From assembly GCA_945901195.1 (NCBI GenBank), contig CAMDKB010000137.1:1-10270 (forward strand): a stretch of DNA of 10,270 nt, read 5' to 3'. This stretch comes from Rhizobium sp. Q54 (GTDB lineage: Bacteria; Pseudomonadota; Alphaproteobacteria; Rhizobiales; Beijerinckiaceae). This document shows, in pieces, positions 1 to 7,399 of the stretch; the stretch's first letter is position 1, and the number at the start of each line of letters is the position of its first letter. The position numbers and the translations under genes were made by a program. The notes under the pieces were generated by a model. It saw nothing but the letters and a program-made list of their open reading frames with translations, ran no database searches and was not told where the DNA came from.

Positions 1-1
1 T

Positions 2-94
2 GCGCCGCGGCAACTGGAACGTTCACTGCCGCGTGGCACCGGGATGATCCGCGATGACGGCATTTTTGTCGCGCCGGGTGAAATCGGCGATTAA
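2..94 (+). CDS. C-terminal end of an unidentified protein (partial)
   Basis: The plus-strand frame beginning at base 2 is open from the window edge for 30 codons and ends at TAA 92-94; the other two plus frames are stopped by TGA at about 45 and 55. The visible tail ends with residues GIFVAPGEIGD. I do not recognise the family from so short a piece. The minus strand across the same bases also has an open frame, so coding on plus is likely but not proven. In its favour, the stop lies exactly where the converging minus-strand gene ends (stop 91-93), so the two genes overlap tail to tail by three bases. Confidence 0.5.
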   Translation, partial: APRQLERSLPRGTGMIRDDGIFVAPGEIGD

Positions 95-3000
95 TTACGG
101 CGTTTCTTCGGGTCGCCCCATCCGCCACCCGTCGGCGTGATGATAGTGATCGATTCACCTGCTGCAATGGCGGTTTCCTCGCACCCTGGCAAAGGGTCGA
201 CATGTCCGTCGAGCCGCCGCACCAAATTCCTGCCGGGCTCGCCTTCATGCCCGCCGCCGACGCCGAAAGAGCGCACCCGCCGCCGGCTCGATAATATCGC
301 CGCTGTCATTGGTTCCAGGAAGTGGATCGTGCGCTCGACACCGTCGCCTGCGTTCCATTGTCCCTTGCCGCCAGAGCCGCGGCGGATATGAAAATCATCC
401 AGCATCACGGGAAAGCGCAGTTCGAGAATTTCGGGATCTGTAAGGCGCGAATTCGTCATATGACATTGCACGGCGGCAGCGCCGTCAAAACCCTCGCCTG
501 CTGGCGAGCCTGAACAGATTGTTTCGTAATATTGATAACGCGTGTTGCCGAAGGTGAAATTGTTCATCGTACCTTGCGAGGATCCCAGTGCATTCAACGC
601 GCCGAAGAGGCAATCGGTGACATTCTGGCTCGTCTCGACATTGCCCGCGACAACAGCAGCGGGATAGCGCGGAGCCAGCATCGAGCCTTCCGGTACGATA
701 ATCTTCAGCGGACGAAGGCATCCTGCATTGATGGGGATGCGGTCGTCCACCAGCACACGAAATACATAGAGCACTGCAGCGCGAGTTACGGGCTCGGGCG
801 CATTGAAATTGTCGGGCTGCTGTGGCGACGTTCCGGTGAAATCTATAATGGCTTCGCGTTTGCGTCTATTCACACTTATCCGCACTAAGATGCGGGTTCC
901 CTGATCGAGTTCAATTTCGAAAGACGAATTTTGCAAGCGCGCGATCACGCGGCGCACGGTCTCTTCGGCATTGTCCTGGACATGGCCCATGTAGGCGTTG
1001 ACGGTGCGCAGGGAATAGTCATTCACCAATGTTTGCAGCAGCGCAACGCCCTGCGTGTTTGCGGCGATCTGCGCCTTGAGGTCGGCGATGTTGCGGGGAA
1101 TGTCGCGTGCGGGATAACGGGCATTGGCCAGCAATGCAGTGATTTCGGCCTCGCGAAGGACGCCGCGTGAGACAAGTCTGATGTTGTCGAGATAGACGCC
1201 TTCTTCCTCAATATGTGTGGCGCGAGGCGACATCGAACCGGGTGTCAGTCCGCCAATGTCTGCGTGGTGTCCGCGCGAAGCAGCCCAGAACATTATGTTT
1301 CTGCCGCGGCTGTCGAATACCGGCGTGCAGACGGTAATGTCAGGCAGGTGGGTTCCACCGTGATAGGGTGCATTGAGCGCAAATACATCGCCCGGCCTTA
1401 TGTCGTGCCGGTTGCGTTGAGCAATCTCCTCCACCGAGCGATCCATGGATCCAAGATGCACGGGAATATGGGGCGCATTTGCCACAAGGTTCGCATTGGC
1501 GTCGAATATGGCGCAGGAAAAATCAAGTCGCTCCTTGATGTTCACCGAACTTGCCGTGTTCTGCAAGGTGACGCCCATCTGCTCGGCAATCGACATGAAG
1601 CGATTGTTGAAGACTTCCAGCAGAACGGGATCGGCATTCGTGCCGATGGCCTTGCGGCGTGGTGCGGCTCTTACGTGCGAGAGAACAACATGATTGCGCG
1701 GGGTTATCTCTGCACGCCAGCCGTCTTCGATGACGATGGTCTGGTGCGTTTCTATGATCAATGCCGGACCTGAAATCGCCTGCCCCGCCAGGAGACCTTC
1801 GCGACGATAGACTCCGGCCTTGCGCCATTTGCCTTGCGAATAAAACCTGGTGGATCGGGAAGGTGGCGGCAGCAGCTTGCGTGTGCGCTTTTTAGAAGGT
1901 TCGTAAAACGCTGCTCCGCCGCCGATGGCCTCGACATCCAGCGCTTCCATGATGACAAGTCTTGTGGTGTCGATGAAGCCGAAGCGGGATTTGTGCGCGC
2001 GTTCAAAACTGTCGGCCAGGCTTGTCAGTATAGCGCGTGCTGAGGAAAGGTTGTCCCAGTTTAGTTCCAGCGCAGTGTCTGTGCCTTCATAACGCAGACG
2101 CAGCCTTGTTTCTAACGCGATGGCTTGGGTTGAAACGCCCTGCGATGCGACCTCGCGCTTTGCCTTTCTGCCGAGACTTGCGGCTAGCCGCATGATCTTG
2201 TGTACGCCTGTCAATGCCAGCGGCGCTTCAACCGGCGCGCTGCGCACGCAACGTATGTCGGCAAGTCCCATGCCGTAGGCGGAAAGCAGTGAGGACAGGG
2301 GATGAATGAGTATTTTCTTCATGCCCAGCGCCGCCGCAACGAGGCAGGCATGCTGACCGCCCGCGCCGCCAAAACAATTGAGTGCGTATCTGGTTATGTC
2401 ATAGCCGCGCGCGACGGATATTTTCTTGATGGCTTCGGCCATATTGGCGACCGCAATTTCTATGAAGCCATCGGCTACGGCTTCCGGTGCGCGGCCTGTT
2501 CTCGATGCAAGGGCGTCAAAGGCGTCACGAACGCTTTTATGATCGAGTGGCGCATTGTTTTGCGGACCAAAAATGTGCGGAAAGAAATCAGGCACGAGTT
2601 TGCCGGTCATCACGTTGGCATCCGTCACAGTCAACGGACCGCCATTGCGATAGGACAGGGGGCCAGGCTGCGCGCCTGCGGAATCCGGACCAACCCGGAA
2701 GCGCTCGCCATCAAAATGCAGTATCGAGCCTCCTCCCGCTGCAACGGTGTTGATCAACATCATCGGGGCATGCAGGCGCACGCCAGCGACTTGCGTATCA
2801 AAGGCGCGCTCGAACTGTCCGGCAAAATGGGCCACATCCGTCGATGTGCCGCCCATGTCAAAGCCGATAACGCGGTCGAATTCCGCGCTCGCCGCTGTTC
2901 GCGCCATCGCCACAACGCCACCTGCGGGGCCGGACAATATGGCGTCTTTGCCCTGAAAGAGATTGGCGGATGTCAGGCCGCCCGATGACATCATGAACAT

Positions 3001-3729
3001 CAGGCGCGGCTGAGTGTGGCGACGTGCGCCCTGTGCGCAAAGGGCAGAGGAGACCTGGTCGATATAGTATTTCAGGATGGGCGTGAGATAAGCGTCGGCG
3101 ACAGCCGTTCCACCCCGTCCGATGAATTTGATCAGCGGGGACGCTTCATGGCTTGCGGTGACCTGTGTGAAGCCAATGGCGCGTGCGATGTCTGCGGTGC
3201 GCTGTTCATGCTGCGGAAATTTCCAGGCGTGCATGAAGACGATGGCCGCAGAGCGATAGCCTTGCGCATATGCATTGGCGAGCACGCTTTGCGCTTCGGT
3301 TTCATCGAGAGCGTGCTCGATGGTTCCGTCAGCGCGCACGCGCTCGGTGATTTCCACGGCGCTTGAATATAATTGCTCTGGCTTGACGATGTGGCGCGCG
3401 AAAATTTCCGGTCTCGCCTGATTGCCTATTTCCAGAGCGTCTCGAAATCCGCGCGTGGTCACGAGCAGTGTGCGTTCGCCCTTGCGTTCAAGCAAAGCGT
3501 TGGTTGCGACGGTGGTTCCCATCTTCACGGCCCCGATGAGACCGGCGGGAATTGGGCGGTCTGGCGCAAGGCCCAGCAGATGCCGAATGCCGGCAACAGC
3601 GGCATCGCCATAGGCCGGGCTTACGGACAGAAATTTGGCCGTGTGCAGTGCGCCGGCGGGATCGCGACCTATGACGTCGGTGAACGTGCCGCCGCGGTCG
3701 ATCCAGAACTCCCATTGGGGCCTGTGCAT
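91..3729 (-). CDS. ATP-dependent 5-oxoprolinase, fused HyuA-HyuB type
   Basis: This cytoplasmic enzyme is predicted to open 5-oxo-L-proline (pyroglutamate) to L-glutamate with ATP hydrolysis, salvaging a glutathione and pyroglutamyl breakdown product. The 1212-residue protein is collinear with eukaryotic 5-oxoprolinase over its length, with HyuA and HyuB halves in one chain. The HyuA half shows actin-like ATP-binding motifs: DRGGTFTD at 11-18, MGTTVATNALLERKGER at 70-86, SGPAGG at 266-271 and GFDMGGTSTDV at 289-299. The HyuB half (about 700-1207) has FMSIAEQMG at 711-719, NAPHIPVHLG at 751-760, SRGHHADIGG at 818-827 and a C-terminal PTGGGWGDP. I chose ATG 3729 because AGGAG lies four bases upstream and 5-oxoprolinases begin about ten residues before DRGGTFTD. 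A longer ATG at 3777 has no ribosome binding site. The superfamily also includes N-methylhydantoinases and acetone carboxylase, usually split into separate subunits, so the substrate is strongly suggested rather than proven. Confidence 0.93.
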   Translation of the reverse strand: MHRPQWEFWIDRGGTFTDVIGRDPAGALHTAKFLSVSPAYGDAAVAGIRHLLGLAPDRPIPAGLIGAVKMGTTVATNALLERKGERTLLVTTRGFRDALEIGNQARPEIFARHIVKPEQLYSSAVEITERVRADGTIEHALDETEAQSVLANAYAQGYRSAAIVFMHAWKFPQHEQRTADIARAIGFTQVTASHEASPLIKFIGRGGTAVADAYLTPILKYYIDQVSSALCAQGARRHTQPRLMFMMSSGGLTSANLFQGKDAILSGPAGGVVAMARTAASAEFDRVIGFDMGGTSTDVAHFAGQFERAFDTQVAGVRLHAPMMLINTVAAGGGSILHFDGERFRVGPDSAGAQPGPLSYRNGGPLTVTDANVMTGKLVPDFFPHIFGPQNNAPLDHKSVRDAFDALASRTGRAPEAVADGFIEIAVANMAEAIKKISVARGYDITRYALNCFGGAGGQHACLVAAALGMKKILIHPLSSLLSAYGMGLADIRCVRSAPVEAPLALTGVHKIMRLAASLGRKAKREVASQGVSTQAIALETRLRLRYEGTDTALELNWDNLSSARAILTSLADSFERAHKSRFGFIDTTRLVIMEALDVEAIGGGAAFYEPSKKRTRKLLPPPSRSTRFYSQGKWRKAGVYRREGLLAGQAISGPALIIETHQTIVIEDGWRAEITPRNHVVLSHVRAAPRRKAIGTNADPVLLEVFNNRFMSIAEQMGVTLQNTASSVNIKERLDFSCAIFDANANLVANAPHIPVHLGSMDRSVEEIAQRNRHDIRPGDVFALNAPYHGGTHLPDITVCTPVFDSRGRNIMFWAASRGHHADIGGLTPGSMSPRATHIEEEGVYLDNIRLVSRGVLREAEITALLANARYPARDIPRNIADLKAQIAANTQGVALLQTLVNDYSLRTVNAYMGHVQDNAEETVRRVIARLQNSSFEIELDQGTRILVRISVNRRKREAIIDFTGTSPQQPDNFNAPEPVTRAAVLYVFRVLVDDRIPINAGCLRPLKIIVPEGSMLAPRYPAAVVAGNVETSQNVTDCLFGALNALGSSQGTMNNFTFGNTRYQYYETICSGSPAGEGFDGAAAVQCHMTNSRLTDPEILELRFPVMLDDFHIRRGSGGKGQWNAGDGVERTIHFLEPMTAAILSSRRRVRSFGVGGGHEGEPGRNLVRRLDGHVDPLPGCEETAIAAGESITIITPTGGGWGDPKKRRN

Positions 3730-3765
3730 GACGCTCCTGCTGCCGTTTGTAATCGCGAGGCTTTT

Positions 3766-3781
3766 GCAGATTCGCATCTGC
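3766..3781. promoter_or_regulatory. Inverted repeat, possible operator between divergent genes
   Basis: GCAGAT, four spacer bases TCGC, then ATCTGC form a perfect 6-bp inverted repeat. It lies 37 bases upstream of the oxoprolinase start and overlaps the presumed -35 of the plus-strand promoter. Its position between divergent genes fits an operator for a dimeric regulator, but no regulator gene is in view and I cannot match it to a known family motif. Confidence 0.3.
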
Positions 3782-3800
3782 GGTAATTGGGATGTATAAT
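3771..3800 (+). promoter_or_regulatory. Putative sigma-70 promoter for the 3844 gene
   Basis: A consensus -10 box TATAAT sits at 3795-3800. Eighteen bases upstream is TTCGCA (3771-3776), a 4/6 match to the -35 consensus. Transcription would begin near 3807 and leave a leader of about 37 bases before the ATG at 3844. The -35 lies inside the inverted repeat at 3766-3781, so a protein bound there could block it. The prediction rests on motif match and position only. Confidence 0.4.
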
Positions 3801-3843
3801 AAACAAATGGTTAATGCGAGGACGGCGTTGAGCCGGCTGACTC

Positions 3844-4632
3844 ATGGACGATCAAAAATCAGATGGAAAAAACGATTTTCAACCCGCCAGTCCGGGTTTG
3901 CAGCCGGTTACGCCCAGTTTGAAGGGCGTGGTTCGCCGGGCGCGGATCGATGAAGCGGAGCGATCTGGCGTGATGGCGGAATTGCGTGGCGCAGAGATTG
4001 CCCGGCTGGAAATGCTGGCCGAAGCGCTGGAGCCGGTGTTCGCCCAGGTGCCTGAAAATGTCGATCTGTTCGATTCTGGCGTCGTGCCGGGTGCGCAACC
4101 GCGGCTCTATATTGATATGATCGCTTTCGTCGAAATGGCGCCGGACAAGCGCACGTACCGCTTCATTCAGAATACTCGCCATGGGCGCGTCACTGCGGGC
4201 GCATCCGAAAAGCCGGACAAGATGGTCGATATCATCACGACCTATGTGGCACGCCGATTGATTGAACGTGAACAGGCGCTGGCGGGCGACAGGACCGTTG
4301 AAGAAGCCGCGCGCGCCTATGCTTTGTCCGGCCATGCCGAGGGGCAGCGTGATCCGGTGCGGCGTAGCGGTCTCAATCCGGTTTCGCGGAGCGAGGCAGG
4401 CACGCTGCTGGGTATGATTTCGGCAACCGCTGTCGGGAGTGTTCCCAATCAAGCACAGGCGAAGCCCGTCCAGCCACGGCGCGGTTTTCGCGGCGCATTG
4501 CTTGAAGGACTGATTTTTGTGGCCGAATTGATCGGCTTCATTGTGCTGCTGGTGGCCTTGTTTGGTGCGCTATATTTCGCCTGGACCATGGGCGAAGCCT
4601 GGTGGACGACCTATTTCAACAAGACCGTCTGA
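3844..4632 (+). CDS. Uncharacterised protein with a C-terminal membrane helix
   Basis: I do not recognise the family and assign no function. The 262-residue protein starts with a polar, probably disordered stretch (1-30). A charged soluble domain follows (about 30-175), rich in Glu/Arg helical segments and containing an aromatic beta-like patch around residues 95-120 (LYIDMIAFVEMAP, then TYRFIQNTRHGR). A low-complexity linker (about 175-215) leads to one strongly hydrophobic helix at about 221-247, and the chain ends with WWTTYFNKTV. There is no signal peptide, so the soluble part probably faces the cytoplasm with the protein anchored by its tail. ATG 3844 has only a weak ribosome binding site; an upstream in-frame ATG at 3814 runs into a stop at once. 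The gene ends nine bases before the stop of the converging phosphoesterase gene. Unbroken length and GC-rich third positions argue that it is a real gene. Confidence 0.8.
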   Translation: MDDQKSDGKNDFQPASPGLQPVTPSLKGVVRRARIDEAERSGVMAELRGAEIARLEMLAEALEPVFAQVPENVDLFDSGVVPGAQPRLYIDMIAFVEMAPDKRTYRFIQNTRHGRVTAGASEKPDKMVDIITTYVARRLIEREQALAGDRTVEEAARAYALSGHAEGQRDPVRRSGLNPVSRSEAGTLLGMISATAVGSVPNQAQAKPVQPRRGFRGALLEGLIFVAELIGFIVLLVALFGALYFAWTMGEAWWTTYFNKTV

Positions 4633-4641
4633 CCGGGATTT

Positions 4642-5517
4642 CTAAAGCTCGATCTGGCCAATATCCTCGAGGGTTTCGCCGTGTTCGCGAAACCCGCGAA
4701 TGCGCCCCTCGACGTGCCAGCCATTGCCTCGCCTTTCAATGGAATACAGGTGCCAGGCCGCGCGATGGCGTGGCGAGCCGGGGACGGCAGAGGCTGAGGC
4801 GACTCCAATCACCGGAACTTCGCCCCGCAATTTCTTGCGCAGAAATTTGTGGTTGTGTCCGTGGATGACAAGGTCAGCGCCATGCCGCGCGACGATGTCC
4901 TCGAACTGACTCGCGTCGCGCAATCCGCGACCGAAGCTTGCGCCACCCACCCACGGGGGATGGTGGATCATGACAACACGAAACAGGCCCTGTGCGCTGA
5001 CCTGTCCCAAAATCTTGTCGAAGGCGGCGCGCTGTTCCGGACCCATTGAGCCCGAAGCCAGCAGAGGCGCTGTCGGGATAGCTGAGGAAAGGCCGATCAG
5101 CGCGACTTCGCCGCGTATACGCAAATAAGGAAAACTCGTGTGCGATTCCCCGTCATTGGCGCACCAGGGCGCGAAAGTCTCGCCAATCTGCCGGTGGGCG
5201 CTTCGCACATAGGCATCATGATTGCCAGGTACGAAGCTGACACCGTGCGGGGCCCCCAAAGTCTCCAGCCAGCGACGCGCCTGCAGGAATTCCTCTGCAA
5301 GGCCAATGTTGAGAATATCGCCCGTCATTGCGATGTGATCGGGCGCATGGGCTGCAATATCGGTAGTGATCTGGCTGAGCACACCCATGTTGTGGATATG
5401 GGAGCGGCGTTGCCAGTTTATATAGCCCGAGAGACGCTTGCCCATGAGTTCACGGACCCGGGGGCGGGGTATCGGGCCGATGTGGGAATCAGAGAGATGG
5501 GCGATCTGAAAGGACAA
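4642..5517 (-). CDS. Calcineurin-like metallophosphoesterase
   Basis: The 291-residue protein carries the metal-binding signature of this superfamily in order: DSH (D10, H12), TGD (D67), GNHD (98-101), IHH (H165, H166) and HGHNH (199-203). These residues bind a two-metal centre that hydrolyses phosphomonoesters or phosphodiesters. The layout resembles class III cyclic-nucleotide phosphodiesterases of the CpdA type, but the substrate cannot be read from sequence. There is no signal peptide, so it is probably cytoplasmic. The start is TTG at 5517: it puts LSDSH at residues 8-12, as usual in the family, and no ATG lies in frame just upstream. The next in-frame ATG (residue 25) would remove the first metal ligands. 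The ribosome binding site is weak (GGA about 11 bases upstream). The gene converges on the membrane protein gene and diverges from ychF. Confidence 0.88.
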   Translation of the reverse strand: MSFQIAHLSDSHIGPIPRPRVRELMGKRLSGYINWQRRSHIHNMGVLSQITTDIAAHAPDHIAMTGDILNIGLAEEFLQARRWLETLGAPHGVSFVPGNHDAYVRSAHRQIGETFAPWCANDGESHTSFPYLRIRGEVALIGLSSAIPTAPLLASGSMGPEQRAAFDKILGQVSAQGLFRVVMIHHPPWVGGASFGRGLRDASQFEDIVARHGADLVIHGHNHKFLRKKLRGEVPVIGVASASAVPGSPRHRAAWHLYSIERRGNGWHVEGRIRGFREHGETLEDIGQIEL

Positions 5518-5618
5518 TGTCTGGGAATCCGGTCCGGGGAGCGCAGGACATAACCATTTTTGACCAGCATTGCCATTACTTCTGCGGCGATTGCGCCATT
5601 TTCGCTATCAAATCAGCG

Positions 5619-5699
5619 TCAGGCCATGTGCTTCCACCAATTGCTCCGCCTTCGGGGCTCGCACTTCCGGGCAAGACCGGCTATCAGGGCGCGAACCAT
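5619..5699 (-). CDS. Possible 26-residue small protein
   Basis: An ATG at 5699 opens 26 codons ending in TGA at 5619-5621. The sequence GAGGCGG lies five bases upstream, a better ribosome binding site than those of several neighbouring genes. The predicted peptide has a short hydrophobic start (VRALIAGLA) and a basic, tryptophan-containing tail (EPRRRSNWWKHMA), so it would be cationic. It sits in the 220-bp gap between the phosphoesterase and ychF genes, where no larger gene is supported. A chance ORF or a small RNA are real alternatives; another minus frame is also open across the same bases and ends at 5608. Confidence 0.25.
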   Translation of the reverse strand: MVRALIAGLARKCEPRRRSNWWKHMA

Positions 5700-5737
5700 T
5701 TTTCCGCCTCACAGGCGCGCAGCGTAACGGACTTATC

Positions 5738-6835
5738 ATGGGCTTCAAGTGTGGCATCGTCGGTCTGCCGAATGTTGGCAAATCGACGCTTTTTAACGCG
5801 CTGACGCAGACGGCAGCAGCGCAGGCGGCCAATTATCCTTTCTGCACCATCGAGCCGAATGTCGGGGATGTCGCGGTTCCCGATGACAGGCTGGAAAAGC
5901 TGGCTCAGATTGCCGGGTCGAAGGAAATTATCCCGACGCGCCTGACGTTTGTGGATATCGCCGGGCTTGTGCGCGGCGCCTCGAAGGGCGAGGGGCTCGG
6001 CAACCAGTTTCTCGCCAACATCAGGGAATGCGACGCCATCGCCCATGTGGTCAGGTGTTTCGAGGATGGCGACATCACCCATGTTGAAGGCAAGATTGAT
6101 CCGGTCGCTGATATCGAAACGATCGAAACCGAGCTGATGCTGGCCGATCTTGATAGCGTTGAAAAGCGCGTGATCAATCTCGAAAAGCGCGCCAAGCAAA
6201 ACGACAAGGAAGCCAAGGAGACGCTGGATCTCGTCAATCGCTGCCTTGTGCTTTTGCGTGAAGGTAAACCTGCCCGCCTCGCCGAAGTCAGTGCGGATGA
6301 ACGAAAGCTTTTCAATTCTCTGGGACTGCTGTCGTCCAAGCCTGTGCTTTATGTCTGCAATGTCGAGGAAGCCTCGGCGGAAAACGGCAATGCATTTTCT
6401 GAGCAGGTTGCTGCCCGCGCAAAAGAGGAGGGCGCCGTCGCTGTTGTGGTATCCGCGAAGATCGAGAGCGAAATCGCCGTGCTGCCGCTGGAAGACCAGA
6501 AAGATTACCTTGATGCCGTCGGCCTCACCGAGCCGGGCCTCAACCGCGTCATCCGCGCTGGTTATCTACTTCTGGGACTTGTCACCTATTTTACGGTCGG
6601 GCCGAAAGAAGCTCGCGCATGGACAATCGAGAAGAGCACGAAGGCGCCACAGGCGGCGGGGGTCATCCATACCGATTTCGAAAAGGGCTTTATCCGCTCC
6701 GAGACGATCGCCTATGAGGATTATGTTTCGCTGAAAGGTGAAGCGGGCGCGCGCGATGCAGGCAAGCTGCGGCTTGAAGGCAAGGAATATGTGGTTGCAG
6801 ACGGCGACGTCCTGCATTTCCGGTTTGCAAACTGA
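5738..6835 (+). CDS. ychF: Redox-regulated ribosome-associated ATPase YchF
   Basis: YchF (OLA1 family) is a translation-factor-class P-loop NTPase that prefers ATP, associates with ribosomes and is linked to stress and oxidative responses. The 365-residue length matches the family. Visible elements are the G1 loop GLPNVGKST (9-17), the G3 motif DIAGL (73-77) with Leu where classic GTPases have catalytic Gln, a helical coiled-coil insertion (about 130-200), and NVEE (208-211) in place of the NKxD guanine motif, explaining ATP preference. A C-terminal TGS domain (about 281-364) ends in DGDVLHFRFAN. ATG 5738 was chosen because every family member begins MGFKCGIVGLPNVGKST; the same frame is open back to 5570 but those codons look noncoding. 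A weak GGA lies seven bases upstream. The pth gene often found next to ychF is not upstream here. Confidence 0.97.
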   Translation: MGFKCGIVGLPNVGKSTLFNALTQTAAAQAANYPFCTIEPNVGDVAVPDDRLEKLAQIAGSKEIIPTRLTFVDIAGLVRGASKGEGLGNQFLANIRECDAIAHVVRCFEDGDITHVEGKIDPVADIETIETELMLADLDSVEKRVINLEKRAKQNDKEAKETLDLVNRCLVLLREGKPARLAEVSADERKLFNSLGLLSSKPVLYVCNVEEASAENGNAFSEQVAARAKEEGAVAVVVSAKIESEIAVLPLEDQKDYLDAVGLTEPGLNRVIRAGYLLLGLVTYFTVGPKEARAWTIEKSTKAPQAAGVIHTDFEKGFIRSETIAYEDYVSLKGEAGARDAGKLRLEGKEYVVADGDVLHFRFAN

Positions 6836-6859
6836 TCGTCAGCTACTTCGCGCTTTCAA

Positions 6860-6901
6860 GCTTGCCAAAGCGATGAGGCAAGCCTCGTTGCCATTGGTTT
6901 T
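6860..6901 (+). terminator. Hairpin region after ychF, possible terminator
   Basis: Two mutually exclusive stems share the same bases. GCTTGCC (6860-6866) pairs with GGCAAGC (6877-6883) over a 10-base loop, while GGCAA (6877-6881) pairs with TTGCC (6888-6892) over a 6-base loop. The second is followed by GGTTTT (6896-6901), a short T run expected of a weak intrinsic terminator for ychF. The region separates ychF from the converging DUF3225 gene. Confidence 0.4.
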
Positions 6902-6940
6902 AAACTGAATACACAGCAGCAATCCCGGGACGAGTAAACA

Positions 6941-7324
6941 TCAGGTCTTGGGAGTCTCGATGGAACTGACATGGGCCGCGACGATGCGCCAGCCTTGGGG
7001 CAACCGCACCCAGGTCTGCATGGTTCGTCCTATACGCTTCCCGTCGGGATTGATTGACAAGGTCGCGACGGTGCCGAAGTCCTTGCCCCATGTTGTGATA
7101 ACTGTGCGGCCACGCCTGTGAACGGGACCCGATGTCCGGGATGATCGGAAGGCCGAAATCTCTTCGAATCCAAACAGGTTTTCCCCATGACCGAAGCGGA
7201 CGGTTGCCAAGTCATTGTGGAAAAAGCCATCCAGCGCCGCAACGTCGTTTGCAAGTAATGCGCGGTCGTATGCGGCAAAGGCGGCTTCGATTTCCCTGAC
7301 GGTTTCAGGATCGTTCTGGCGCAC
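6941..7324 (-). CDS. DUF3225 / SnoaL-like protein of the HpxZ-AtzH family
   Basis: This 127-residue protein folds as a small SnoaL/NTF2-like domain over its whole length. The family pattern is clear: an N-terminal helix pair (1-35), RFGHGENLFGFEEISAFR (43-60), and a final strand pair TWVRLPQGWRIVAAHVS (104-120). Relatives include HpxZ, encoded with oxalurate-catabolism genes, and AtzH, described as a decarboxylating hydrolase of a carboxylated urea in cyanuric acid breakdown. The usual partner amidase is not in this window, so the substrate is unknown. The start is GTG at 7324: AGGGAG lies six bases upstream and an in-frame TAA sits just before that (7340-7342). An ATG at 7326 is out of frame. 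The gene is divergent from the Bug-type receptor, with 127 bases between the two starts, suggesting shared regulation. Confidence 0.85.
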   Translation of the reverse strand: MRQNDPETVREIEAAFAAYDRALLANDVAALDGFFHNDLATVRFGHGENLFGFEEISAFRSSRTSGPVHRRGRTVITTWGKDFGTVATLSINPDGKRIGRTMQTWVRLPQGWRIVAAHVSSIETPKT

Positions 7325-7330
7325 ATCCGG

Positions 7331-7390
7331 CTCCCTGGTTTAGTTGCGACGGGTTTGGTTTCGACGGGATCATCCGCGACAGGTTCGTTG
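7331..7390. repeat. 15-nt direct repeats in the divergent promoter region
   Basis: GCGACGGG (7346-7353), TCGACGGG (7361-7368) and GCGACAGG (7376-7383) recur at exactly 15-base steps. The full units at 7346 and 7376 agree at 11 of 15 positions. A fourth, weaker copy at 7331-7345 shares most of its second half with the 7346 unit and, on the minus strand, contains the AGGGAG ribosome binding site of the DUF3225 gene. The block could be a repeated regulator-binding site (iteron-like) or the relic of a short tandem duplication. Confidence 0.45.
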
Positions 7391-7399
7391 CTTGCAAGC
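7390..7399. promoter_or_regulatory. Palindrome GCTTGCAAGC, possible operator
   Basis: A perfect 10-bp palindrome follows directly on the direct repeats and lies 52 bases upstream of the receptor gene's ATG. The position fits an operator of a dimeric regulator controlling the divergent pair. A palindrome this short can arise by chance, and no regulator gene is visible. Confidence 0.25.

Noticed and set aside
2302..2988. 228-codon plus-strand ORF inside the oxoprolinase gene
   Set aside because: It is antisense to a well-conserved coding region, its product resembles no protein, and GC-rich genes commonly produce such long antisense frames. The same holds for the plus-strand frame at 1213-1773.
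3730..3777. Longer oxoprolinase start at ATG 3777
   Set aside because: The extra 16 residues are not seen at the start of this family, no ribosome binding site precedes 3777, and AGGAG lies just upstream of ATG 3729.
3859..4452. 197-codon minus-strand ORF opposite the unknown membrane protein
   Set aside because: The plus-strand product has an organised layout with a membrane helix, while the antisense product is His/Arg-rich as expected for a shadow frame.
5570..5737. N-terminal extension of YchF
   Set aside because: The frame is open but the family begins at MGFKCGIVGLPNVGKST and the upstream codons give an arginine- and serine-rich sequence without family resemblance.
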